Shown one piece after another: positions 35,546 through 45,603 of a DNA stretch of 64,000 nucleotides. The stretch's first letter is position 1; every line of letters begins with the position of its first letter. The stretch covers positions 1 through 64,000 of the forward strand of contig JAMYHX010000138.1 in NCBI GenBank assembly GCA_025529335.1, given 5' to 3'. The notes under the pieces were generated by a model that had not been told where the DNA came from, searched no databases, and worked only from the letters and a program-made list of their open reading frames with translations. Position numbers and translations under genes: made by a program. The stretch is from Rhizopus sp. PT2906. Its lineage: Eukaryota; Mucoromycota; Mucoromycetes; Mucorales; Rhizopodaceae.

Positions 35546-36601
35546 TCAGCAAGCACAACTACTTGCTTCTTCCTTCCTTGTCGATGTGTCTGTCAAATCA
35601 ACCTTGGTTACTATCGGATGGTGAGAATGGTTATTGTCATGAAACAAAACATATGTAATTATACATCTTACATTGTTCTTTTTGTTCATCACTAGCATCA
35701 TTTTCCATTCCGGGTAAAGCATGACCAATCTTACGGAATAGTGCTTTTACCTATTCACTATTTAATAGAATGCTCTAAATACAATAAATTACGTTACATT
35801 ATAACCCGCCTTTGCACTTGTCTCTATAAACATGATATTATAATCCCTCGCCTTCTTTTCTCCTTCTTCCACAGTCACCTGTCTGATGATTGTCAATCAC
35901 TGACTATCAAAAAGAGAGAAAGCGTGTACCTTCTGTCATTCAAATCCGTCTTATTACCGACCAATACAATAATTACATCTGTCCCTCTTTCTGCTCTAAC
36001 ATCGTCGATCCATTTTGATGTGTTCAAAAAGGAGTTTCGGTCTACGGATGTCGATAATGTAAACAAAGGATCTTCCCCCCCTTTTTTTTTCCTTTCACTT
36101 ACTTGTTATATCATAAACAACCACACACACTGAGGAATCTCTTATATAACTTGGAATAAGTGAACGGAATCTTTCCTATATTGATATATCAGTCATTGCG
36201 CTACTTGTTTATAACAATTACCTGTCCAGCAGTATCCCCTTTTTTATGTGTTAATTAACGAAACAAATGATCATAATAACATGAACTTACATAGTTGAAG
36301 GCGTATTGTTCTATCATCCAGGTACATTGTTTTTGATAGGAAATCAATACCAATGGTCGCCTAAATAACAAATCATATTGAATATACAGCATCATATGTC
36401 TAATCATTTATTTACTTGATAGGTATTATCAAAGGTATCATACATAAATCTTGTTATAAGCGAAGTTTTACCAACTATAAAATATATTTATATAATAAAT
36501 ATATAGTCATTTGTAATAATAAAGTTGACATTACCACTTTGTTCACCAAGAAAGACAAGCTTAAACTTTTTCAAGGGATTACCAAAGTCATTATTCGACA
36601 T
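35546..36601 (-). CDS. YPT6: Rab GTPase, Rab6/Ypt6 family
   Basis: Retrograde traffic to and within the Golgi. Nine small exons reconstructed in phase give about 205-210 residues. Visible: MSNNDFGNPLKKFKLVFLGE, P-loop GEQSVGKTS, effector [37 protein letters not shown] (the Rab6-type switch II), VVVYDITNRNSF, WIDDVRAERGTD, VGNKTDL, ETSAKAGYNVKALFRKI, and the C-terminal CAC, a double-geranylgeranylation signal, before the stop at 35,546. One exon (36,222-36,238) is only 17 nt and encodes DTAGQ. The gene is invisible to a simple open-frame search because every exon is short. Confidence 0.93.
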
Positions 36602-36867
36602 GATGTAAATGAAAGGCAAGGGTTTAAATGACAGAGAAAGAAAAAGAAAGAGAAAAGGGAAATAGAAATAAAGGGATAATCTCCCTTCAGCAGTGTAACC
36701 TAACTAACTGACAATTACTCCTTACACACACACAAAAGTATTTATTTTATACTTTCTATTCTCACCCCTCCTCCTTTCCTTTTTTAAATTTTTCAATGAC
36801 TTTGGATTTCTCGGTTCAATACAAAAATGTTGTCAGTTTTATTTTCAAAATCTATAAACAAAACTTT

Positions 36868-37799
36868 TTAAGCTTCCCAAGAGGAGGTAGCAGGGGCAGC
36901 AGCATCTTCAGCCCAGTCAGTGGTGGGTTGAGCAGCAGACCAGTCAGCGGCAGCGGCAATACCGGCAACACCTTCAGCATCACCTTCAACACCCCATTCG
37001 GCAGCAGCGGCTTCAGCGCCGAATTCACCTTCAACTTCAGCAGCTTCGTTTTCCTTTTCAATTTCCTCGGGTTCACGGTAGAAGAACATATCGACCATGA
37101 CGTCCCAAGGAGTGGTGTAGTCCAAAGTACCACGGAGACGGAGAACGGCACGAGCCAAGAGCCAGTAGATCAAACCGATGGCGTGCTTACCCTTGTTGTT
37201 GGTAGGGATGGCAACATCAACATATTGAAGAGAAGCATCAGTGTCAGCAAGAGAGATGACGGGGATGTTGACATAAGAAGCTTCCAAGATAGCTTGGAAG
37301 TCAGAGCGAGGATCGGTACAGATGATCAAGCGAGGTTCACGGAAAGAACGAGTGATGTAGTTAGTGAAGGTACCGGGAGTGAAACGACCAACGATAGCTT
37401 CACAACCAACGTACTTGGCGAACTTCAATGCAGCACGGTGACCGTAGGGACGGGCAGAGACAACAACAATGTCTTGAGGCTATATTTGACGAGTTAGACT
37501 CTTGTTTCGTATACATTCACTTTAACTTACGTTCTCAATAGCGGCAATGACACGAGCAGCGAAAATGATCTTTTCCCAAGTCTTACCGATGTTGATAAGG
37601 TTGATACCTAGACAAGTCCATAAGTATAAACTGTTACCATATTAGCCCTTGTCTATTTTATATTACCATCAGCACGGCGCTTGTAGATGTAAGGAGCCAT
37701 GCGAATGTTGGCATTCTTGGTACCCATGTGACATTTGGCACTCAAAAGGAGTTGGATGTCTTCTTCGGTAGGATTGAGAACGCTAGGAACACGAGACAT
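36868..37799 (-). CDS. RPS0: 40S ribosomal protein S0/SA (uS2)
   Basis: Three exons. Starts MSRVPSVLNPTEEDIQLLLS at 37,799, then AKCHMGTKNAN, YIYKRRADG-INLINIGKTWEKI, FAARVIAAIENPQD, VVSARPYGHRAALKFAKYVG, GRFTPGTFTNYITRSFREPR, TDPRSDFQAILEASYVNIP and TNNKGKHAIGLIYWLLAR. The C-terminus is Ala/Glu/Trp-rich (TTDWAEDAAA ... SSWEA), as in fungal Rps0. Needed for small-subunit maturation. The strong C-ending codon bias agrees with high expression. Confidence 0.96.
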
Positions 37800-38045
37800 T
37801 ATCTAAACCAAGTTGATGGTATATTAGCGTATCATGCGATGATGGATGGATGCATACATTACTTGATGTGCAAGAAAAGAGAAGGTTTAATTCGATGCGT
37901 GAATTCCACCGTTTATGACAGTTTCGAGCTTGTCAAATGCAATTCAACTCCCGCCTTCAATATGCGGACAATGAATTTTTTTCATTTTGATTTTTCCCAA
38001 TTTGCGTTATTGTTGAAGAGATATGGATTGTCATGTAGGACTGTC

Positions 38046-38542
38046 GTCGTTATTCAATTTCACCAAGAACAATTTATGATCGACCTTCAAGTATGATCTT
38101 TGGTCTTTGTCGAGAATGTAAAATCTCCAGAGTGTGCAGACAGGGCATCTATTTTAATCGTCAATAGCAACCAATTTGGATGTCTTTGCTATGATCTCAG
38201 GCTGTCTAGCAATAAGAGTTACTCCTGTGGGTGTGTGGGTTTCATGGTTTATTATAAATTCCATGTCCCTAAATTGGAGGTTGGCGATATCTGAGCAAGG
38301 ACGCCGCATAGTTGCAATGGTAAGCAGCAGGGTGATTTCCAACTGCAAGGTAAGGAAGTCTAATACAAGGCAACATCTTGTGCAACAACGCGGTTAACCA
38401 GGGTTGCAATATCAAAAATCTCCTTCGTGTTGGGAGGTTTTGTATTCTTGCGTTGTTTTGCTTCAAAAAATCGCAGTACTAAAGGATAAGGGGCAATTGG
38501 AGGTTGATGCCGCGCCCACTGTAGATCAAAAAGTTTATACAA
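38046..38542 (-). pseudogene. Tyrosine-recombinase remnant (Crypton/DIRS-like)
   Basis: On the minus strand, 38,542-38,360 reads PPIAPYPLVLRFFEAKQ and FDIATLVNRVVAQDVA to a stop. After a one-base shift, 38,380-38,154 continues LQLEITLLLTIATMRRPCSD and IANLQFRDMEFIINHE, then TGVTLIARQPEIIAKTSKLV, a stop, and RCPVCTLWRFYIL. The ATxRRxSDIANLQF box with the catalytic Arg, a basic-peptide KTSK stretch and CPVCTL are the usual order in tyrosine recombinases of mobile elements. The C-terminal His/Arg and Tyr boxes are absent or worn away. At least one frameshift and one stop make it inactive. It begins only about 23 bp after the DusA stop codon. Confidence 0.55.
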
Positions 38543-38564
38543 AAGAGAAGAAATATGAACATGG

Positions 38565-39856
38565 TTACAAAATCAGTCTAGGATCATTTAATGCGCCTAA
38601 TACAATCGAGCGAAAATCTTCTGGTGATGTCGACTTTGTTTGTCTTCGTCTTTCGTCCACAAGTCGACGGTAATTTTTGCCCATTTTGCCATCAAATAGC
38701 ATCATGAGTGGCTTGAGCAGTAAAGTGAACGGAGGAAGGCCATAGTCAGCCTTATCTAGGTTTAATGATAATAGGCTATCTGTATAATCTAATGAAATAG
38801 CTGATGAGTATCTGACTATTTTCATATAAACATCATTTACCAAGATATTCATTTATAATCTTTTCAAGGCTTTTAACCTCACTTTGATTGTAGATATGCT
38901 GGTCTAATTGCTGTAAAAACAAGGGTTTATCCATGACTTTGATATAATTAGAGATATGAACAAAGCATGCACATATACACTTACTTTTTCTACCAATCAT
39001 ACAACCATCGACCTTTGTAAGCACTTCCTTTATTTGATTCACATCATTAAAACCTCCATTGATCGATATGGGCAAGTCTGGAAATGATTTTGCTATTTCA
39101 AATACTCTTTTATAATTTAATGGTGGAATATTTCTATTCTGCTTGGGTGACAGTCCTTTGAGGATACACTTTCTTGCATGAAGAATCAGATGGGGCAATG
39201 TACCTTTTTGTGTATGTACTATTGCTTTAACCTAAGTCATAAAAAAAAAGAAATGAGCCTATCACTCATGAATTCATATGTATATATTACAAAATCGTAA
39301 AGGAATTCAAAGGACTCTTGATGATCAACACCTATCCGACACTTCACTGTCACGGGTATCCGGACATGGTGTTTATCCATGGCTGATAGAATGTCCGCTA
39401 CAATATGAGGTGTCTTCATCAAGACGGCACCAAACTGTCCACTCTGAACATTGGGACTTGGACAGCCAGCGTTAATGTTTACTTCTGAATATCCATAGTC
39501 TTGTAGTACTTTAGCTGCTGTTGCCATGGCATCTGGATCTGATCCTCCTAATTGCACAACGACATTTGATCTTGGTTTTCCAACAAACCGATCTAGATGA
39601 TCTCTGTGATTGACGATGGCATGACAATGGTACATTTCACTATAGTAATCATAGCGGTCTGTGCCTGAAATAATATTCAACAATTCAAGAAAATGCTATT
39701 CATCAAAAAGATCAATAGTGCATATCTAAAGAATGAAATCGATCTTACAGGGGTAGTCACATCCACCATCGGTGCCACGCTGATAGGTCTCGCAAGTCTC
39801 GAAGTATGCATATACCTGCATGATGCATGAGTAAGCCTAATTCTAAAAATGGACAT
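38565..39856 (-). CDS. dusA: tRNA-dihydrouridine synthase, DusA type
   Basis: Flavin enzyme that reduces uridine in the tRNA D-loop. Exons join: MSIFRIRLTHASCRYMHTSR, then RPISVAPMVDVTTP-HFLELL (intron ending TGAATAG), YDYYSEMYHCHAIVNH, VVQLGGSDPDAMATAA, INAGCPSPNVQSGQFGAVLM with the catalytic Cys, TVKCRIGVDHQESFEFLYDF, then HARKCILKGLSPKQNRNIPP, LPISINGGFND, DGCMIGRK, and C-terminal FTLLLKPLMMLFDGKMGKN. HARK ... GLSPKxNRxIPPL and the C-terminal LKPLMxLF-G are DusA hallmarks, not Dus1-4 of most fungi. An Arg-rich start suggests mitochondrial targeting. It carries several introns, so it is established nuclear DNA. Confidence 0.9.
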
Positions 39857-39922
39857 GTTTATATAAAGAAAGGGACAAGAACAAAATTAATCAGAGGGGG
39901 GCAGTTAAAATATTTCTTCTCA

Positions 39923-39954
39923 GTCACACACACACACAAACACACACAGACACA
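39923..39954. repeat. CA microsatellite
   Basis: Imperfect ACACAC run between the divergent DusA and PMT2 genes, about 70-120 bp from either start codon. Confidence 0.8.
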
Positions 39955-40044
39955 AAGGTGTCATTCTTGTGCATAAATTAAATACATTGGAAACAATGCT
40001 TCAAGAATGATCTTTTTCTCTTTTATTTTCTTTTCTTTTTGAAA

Positions 40045-42667
40045 ATGGATCTAAAAGAAAAACTTGAAGAGTTTTCATCAGAGTATGAACAATTTGACTC
40101 AATCCCATTAACAGAAACAATCTATGATTCACCTGTTTCTACTGTGGATAAGAATTACGTGAGCAAGAGAAAGGTAAGTCATAAGGAGGAAAAGGAGGAG
40201 GAGGGGTTCATGTTGCGTAGTTGTTGTCTTACTTTTCTGATAGAAAGCTGTTATCACATATCAACATGCTGCTATTGTCATCGTAATGACAATATTCTCC
40301 TTTTGGACTCGGTTTCGAGAAATTGATAAATCGAAAACAGTGATTTGGGATGAGGTAAGATATTTGATATACAATAGAAATCATCATACTAAATATTACA
40401 CATACACAATAAGGCTCACTTTGGAAAGGTAAATCAATCTGAATGCTTCTTTTGCTTTACTAAATAAATACATAGTTTGGCTCTTACTACCTAAAAAATG
40501 AGTTTTATTTCGATGTTCATCCACCTTTAGGAAAGATGCTCATTGGCCTTTCTGGTTACTTGGCCAATTACAATGGTTCATTTCCTTTTGAATCTGGTTC
40601 AACATATCCAGATGACATTGACGTTTATACTATGCGTGTGTTTAGTGCAGCGTGGGGCGCACTCCTCGTACCCTTAGCCTACGGTACTGCTCACAATTTA
40701 GAATTATCTTCAAAAGCTTCTATTCTGGCTGCTTCCATGGCCTTGTTTGACAATGCCTTGCTGACTATCAGTCGATTCATCCTCTTGGACTCCATGCTGC
40801 TCTTTTTCACAGGCTTGTCTTTCTTTTGTCTTGCCGGATTCCGTATGCAGAGACATCGGTAAGAATGAAAAGTATACGTATACCTAAAAAATCATGTAAC
40901 CTGTTCAATATAGATCCTTCTCGATACATTGGTGGTTATGGTTGTTTGGTACAGGCTTATCCCTTGGCTGTGTCTTGAGGTAATATTTATATATAAAAAA
41001 AGGAAAAAGAGAGTGAAAGAGAGATGCCTAACTCTTGATTCAGCGTTAAATGGATAGGTTTGTTTACAGTCGCTTTAGTTGGACTATACACAGTCGAAGA
41101 ACTTTGGGATATGTTGGGCGACATACAGATGCCAAAGCTAACATACCTTGCTCATTGGACATCCCGTGCTCTTTGTTTAATTTTGGTACCCATTGCAATC
41201 TACATCGCCAGTTTTGCTGCTCATTTCTATATCCTTCGCAACAGTGGACCCAACGACAGTGTGATGAATACATTGTTTCAAGCAAGTCTGAATGGAAGTT
41301 TTTATCAGAAAAATCCGGTCCATATCGCATTTGGCTCCAACATCACCATCAAAAGCTTTGGATACGCCGGTGGCCTGTTACATTCCCATGGGCACTATTA
41401 TCCTGAGGGCTCGAGGCAACAACAGATCACATGCTACTCATTCAAGGACTCCAATAATATCTGGCAAGTACGACCACCGCGTTCTGTAGACGAGGACGAT
41501 GATTACGAAATGTTATGGACAGACGATGATTCTTCTATTCGATATCTCAAGAACAACGACATCATTCGACTTTTCCATCTAAACACACAGCGTAACCTCC
41601 ATAGCCACCCGATCAATGCACCCATCAATTATAAACACTGGGAGGTAAGCGCGTACGGAGATGAAGAGATTGGAGACGTGCAAGATAATTGGAAGATAGA
41701 GATAGTGAGAGACGTCAATGATAAAAGGACAGAAAATATCAGAGCACTGACCACAGTGTTTCGTCTACGACATGTCTTTCTTGAATGCTATCTTGCTTCT
41801 CGTCACGAAGTCCTGCCCGATTGGGGATTTAAGCAGCAAGAAGTATATTGCGATAAGGAAAATAATCCTCGAGACAGTCGTACGTGGTGGAGTGTTGAAG
41901 ATCATCATAACAAGAAATGTAAGTTGAACAAAATGTTTAAATTGTCAATTAAAACAAGAATAGTGCCTCCTGCTCCAAAGAACGCTTATAAACACAATTT
42001 TCTACAAAGCTTTCTTCATTTAAATCTTGTCATGTGGTACACTAATAATGCTCTTATTCCCGATCCTGACAAGGACGACATCTTGGCCTCTGACCCTAAA
42101 GAATGGCCCATGGTTTCTGTTGGTTTACGTATGTGCGGTTGGGATGATGATATAATCAAGTTTTATTTGATCGGTAATCCATCAGTCTGGTGGCTGTCAT
42201 TTGCATCGATTGTTGGGTTTTCTATCGCCATTATCAATTATACCGTTCGTCTGAAACGACAAATCATTGATATGAGTCCAGGTAAAAGATAAAATATATA
42301 TTTGAGGAGGGGGGTCGACTGAATACATATAGCGAGATGGGCCTACTTTACCTCAGTGGGCAAGCTCTTTTTCCTTGGCTGGTTTCTTCATTATATTCCC
42401 TTTTACATGATGGGTCGCGTGACCTATCTTCATCATTACTTCCCAGCACTTTACTTTAGTCTCTTCATGCCACCATTTCTAATGGATCATTTTTTGAGAA
42501 GCAAGTCGAAAAAGTTTAAAACGTGCACCTTTGGCATCGTCCTTGGCCTCATCGCGCTCAATTTCCTTCATTTTGCTCCGTTTTCCTTTGGAATGGAAGG
42601 CGATATCAAGCAATATGCGAGTCGTCAGTGGTTTAAGCACTGGAATCTGTTAGAGAACCCAATCTGA
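40045..42667 (+). CDS. PMT2: Protein O-mannosyltransferase, PMT2 family
   Basis: Transfers mannose from dolichyl-phosphate-mannose to Ser/Thr of proteins in the ER. Start at 40,045 (MDLKEKLEEF). Exons give WDEAHFGKFGSYYLKNEF, YFDVHPPLGKMLIGLSGYLA (catalytic loop 1 with DE and the HPPLGK motif), many membrane segments, then MIR repeats in the central lumenal loop (FGSNITIKSFGYAGGLLHSH, LWTDDDSSIRYLKNNDIIRL, LRHVFLECYLASRH). The C-terminal membrane block has GWFLHYIPFYMMGRVTYLHH. WDEAHFGKF and HHYFPALYFS are PMT2-type. Several short introns; about 740 residues. Its stop is 48 bp from the stop of the convergent MBOAT gene. Confidence 0.95.
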
Positions 42668-42715
42668 TAATATAATAAATAGTGAATGCTTTATTTATAC
42701 GAAAACAGACATATA

Positions 42716-44008
42716 TCAGATGATTTCCCCTTGATAAATATTTACAAATGTTCTATAGAATGAAAATCGAGGCATGTACAGGTATCCCGTGAGAAGATAA
42801 GGAACAACAAAGAGGTGGCAGGTTAGAATCATGATGAGGACAGCGTAAGCTCTTCCCAAGAATCCGTCTGACAAGGATAACCGGTCACCGATGCTGATAA
42901 AGACCGCTTGGCTCACAAAGAAAGAAAATTGAATGAAACATGCAGGTATGGGTGTACCTTGGAAATAAAGAGCGGGTCCTGTGGCAGCGTACAAAAAGTA
43001 TTCATGCATCAGACCAGACATGACGAAGACAGAGAGAGCAGGCAACCAGCGTGGAGGCTTACAGCCCAAGATAAGCATCGTGATAAGCCGAATGGGTTGG
43101 TATCCAAGACGATAGAAGCATTCATTGTAGTATGTGTGCCATCGTCTTGCCCAAAAGTCGCGTAGAGAGTAGGCACACCAGGGTCGATTGAAGGCAGGTG
43201 GCATACTGATTGTTTGTTCTAGATAAACCTTGACAGCTCGAATTCTGCGAATACGCTTCAAGGCGGCTTTTGTCTTTGCAACATCTCTAGTATAAATTGC
43301 CTTGTTGCCTAGCTGCCATTTCTCTAGTGTTGGAAGTGACTTGTACATGAGTGTAAACAGGATGTTGAATACATCATAGGTTAGCTGTAGTTGCATTTGG
43401 ACATAGACAAGGAACAGAATACATGTACATGTGCTAAGTGCAACGTTGCCAAAACTAAACGGTAATTCTGTTTCCGGTGCCGATAGGTTAAAGAACATAC
43501 CAAGAAAATGGTATATCACGGCAGAGAATAGACGGACAGGTCTATCGAGATCAAGTTGCCGCAGAATGATTTCAACAAGGTCATAAACAATTTGATGCTT
43601 GATAGTTGAAAAAATATATTGGGCCAAGGGAAAGTCTATATACACGTGGCTGGGGTGATGATCGACCTTTGCTTTTTCAGAGTATCTTTCTTTTCTCCAT
43701 TGAAGAATTGTCAAAGCAAAAGGACATTGTCGTCGTTCCTCCATGGACATTGAGAATAACCAGACGCCCATTTTCATGGAAGTCCCCCACGACCAAACCG
43801 AAGTGGATATTAGGTAAACATAAGGCAGTTTACCAGCGTAATAGATGGGTACTGATAAACCAATAAGCCATAATAACAGTAAACACAGTTCTTGGATTAT
43901 GTTTCTTTTTTTAACAGGTATAGATACAAGCATAAACATGAAGCATGGCAACATGGTCGTTGCTATGTAACCAATTTTACTAATTGGATAATGAGGTAAA
44001 TTGGCCAT
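42716..44008 (-). CDS. Membrane-bound O-acyltransferase, wax-synthase type (MBOAT_2)
   Basis: Single-exon gene of 430 residues with about nine hydrophobic segments. Signature elements: SLRDFWARRWHTYYNECFYR (wax-synthase-domain SLRDFWxRRWH) and the active-site His in VFVMSGLMHEYFLYA. Family members esterify long-chain alcohols, sterols or similar acceptors with acyl-CoA in the ER. The acceptor cannot be told from sequence. The lack of introns stands out against the intron-dense neighbours. Confidence 0.85.
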   Translation of the reverse strand: MANLPHYPISKIGYIATTMLPCFMFMLVSIPVKKRNIIQELCLLLLWLIGLSVPIYYAGKLPYVYLISTSVWSWGTSMKMGVWLFSMSMEERRQCPFALTILQWRKERYSEKAKVDHHPSHVYIDFPLAQYIFSTIKHQIVYDLVEIILRQLDLDRPVRLFSAVIYHFLGMFFNLSAPETELPFSFGNVALSTCTCILFLVYVQMQLQLTYDVFNILFTLMYKSLPTLEKWQLGNKAIYTRDVAKTKAALKRIRRIRAVKVYLEQTISMPPAFNRPWCAYSLRDFWARRWHTYYNECFYRLGYQPIRLITMLILGCKPPRWLPALSVFVMSGLMHEYFLYAATGPALYFQGTPIPACFIQFSFFVSQAVFISIGDRLSLSDGFLGRAYAVLIMILTCHLFVVPYLLTGYLYMPRFSFYRTFVNIYQGEII

Positions 44009-44410
44009 AAAAGAAAAAAAGAGTGGAAAAAAAAAAAGGGGGGGGACCCGATTTTATTTTAACTTCCCCTTTTAGATTCAGTTTGATAACGAATAAGAGA
44101 AGCATCTTTGTAATTTTTTCATGGCAAACATATATGCGCATATACTATTATTACTATAGATTTAAATCACCTCGTGTTGTACGCTGCTGTTGTTGTTGTA
44201 ACATAAACATTGACAAAAACACTCTATAAAGGAGGGAAGTGGAGTAACTAATTCAATTTCAGCCAAGGCTACCGGAATTTCGAAAAATTCAACGGGCCGG
44301 ACCTTGTTGTCTATCGTTTTGGGGGACCCACCTTGTGGACATACAGAAACACGAGGGCAAGTATCATTCTGATGATCCCTCCTCTCTCTTTGACAGATCA
44401 TCAGCAACCA
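44009..44410. promoter_or_regulatory. Divergent region between the MBOAT gene and eL27
   Basis: About 400 bp. AT-rich near MBOAT with an A8/G7 run (44,027-44,046); more GC-rich near eL27, with GGGCCGGA at 44,294-44,301 about 110 bp before the eL27 start. The same octamer is in the eL13 upstream region. Confidence 0.45.
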
Positions 44411-45194
44411 TGGTCAAGTTCATCAAGGCTGGTAAAGTACGTAAATGGATGAATTAATGGATGAACATGATGATTATAAAAAGAAAATGAAAGATTGACA
44501 ATATCACTATAGGTTGTAGTTATTTTGCAAGGTCGTTATGCTGGCAAGAAAGCCGTCGTTGTTCGCAGTATGTAGTTCTTTTTTTTTTTTTGCTGGAATT
44601 GTAGACATGTGGCAGAAATAACAGTGATGCACGACAACAGCAGCAGTTTAAGACATGTACACATTATACAATAAATTGTATTAAATATGCATCCATTCAA
44701 TCTAAAGCAGCTTGTGAATAATCATTAATGCCGATGCGACATTGTCAACACAATTACAGCAAAAAGAAAGAAATAAATTAATGAACAAAAGATTAATCCT
44801 TTGTTTAGATCACGATGAAGGTACCAAGGAAAGACCCTATGGTTATGCTGTCGTTGCTGGTGTCGAACGCACTCCTCTCAAGGTCACCAAGAAGATGGGT
44901 CAAAAGAAGGTTGCTAAGCGCTCCAAGATTAAGCCTTTCATCAAGATTGTCAACTACAACCACATGATGCCCACTCGGTAATTATATTTACTCAAAGACA
45001 AAGCAATATCTAACCAAGATTGAATGATGTATAGTTATGGTTTGGAATTGGAACAAATCAAGGGTACTATCGCTACTGAAACCTTCAAGGAACCTTCTCA
45101 ACGTGAAGACGCCAAGAAGCTCATCAAGAAGTTGTTTGAAGAACGCTACCAAACTGGAAAGAACAAGTGGTTCTTCAGCAAGCTTAGATTTTAA
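44411..45194 (+). CDS. RPL27: 60S ribosomal protein L27 (eL27)
   Basis: Four exons (44411-44437, 44513-44567, 44809-44977, 45035-45194) give exactly 136 residues, the normal eL27 size. It reads MVKFIKAGK-VVVILQGRYAGKKAVVVR-NHDEGTKERPYGYAVVAGVE, KRSKIKPFIKIVNYNHMMPT, and ends KNKWFFSKLRF. Intron 2 is 241 nt, three to four times longer than its neighbours, and may host a small RNA. The gene is convergent with bL34m (stops 72 bp apart). Confidence 0.97.
44603..44742 (+). ncRNA. Possible H/ACA snoRNA inside eL27 intron 2
   Basis: The intron holds two candidate stems: ACATGT (44,605-44,610) with ACATGT (44,653-44,658), and GCATC (44,689-44,693) with GATGC (44,733-44,737) containing an inner ATTCA/TGAAT stem. 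Between them are ANANNA-type H-box candidates (ATACAA, ACATTA), and an ACA triplet (44,739-44,741) follows the second stem. Ribosomal protein introns often host snoRNAs. Stems are short and the pseudouridylation pockets are lopsided, so this is tentative. Confidence 0.22.
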
Positions 45195-45266
45195 TTTTTT
45201 TATTGTCAATTAAAAAGGACTTTATAAAATACACTCTTTTTTTTTTTCTACTTCTTTTTACAAGAT

Positions 45267-45603
45267 TTAATGAGACAAGAATTTTCTACCCTTCATACGA
45301 CGTCTATTGATGATATGTCTACCGTTCTTGGTGGCTAAGCGAGTTAAAAATCCATGTCTTCTCTTACGCACAAGTTGAGATGGTTGATATGTATTTCCAC
45401 GGGTAACAAAACGCATTTGTGTTGTGAGTACATTTGACAGAGGACTATATTTAAATGGTTTAATGTTGACCTTTATAATAATTACTAGTTTTTTTTTTTT
45501 TTTTTTACTTTGAGAACATAGATTGTCCCATCAAAGTGGGTCGAACGGCATTAGTAAGAGAAGAGAATCGTAATGTAGCCGTAGTCAACAATTGTCCAAA
45601 CAT
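45267..45603 (-). CDS. MRPL34: Mitochondrial ribosomal protein bL34
   Basis: Two exons. Exon 1 (from 45,603) is a presequence rich in Thr/Ser/Arg (MFGQLLTTATLRFSSLTNAV). The donor is CTCAAA/GTAAAA and the acceptor AAATATAG; the join gives MFSNPLSNVLTTQMRFV. Exon 2 is a full bL34: NTYQPSQLVRKRRHGFLTRL, ATKNGRHIINRRRMKGRKFL, ending SH at the stop at 45,267. About 91 residues. The bL34 core TYQPSxLxRKRxHGFLxRxxTxxGRxxIxRRRxKGR is unmistakable. It acts in the large subunit of the mitochondrial ribosome. Confidence 0.93.

Noticed and set aside
36796..37497. Plus-strand frame of 233 codons over uS2
   Set aside because: Antisense shadow of the uS2 gene, whose protein is unmistakable.
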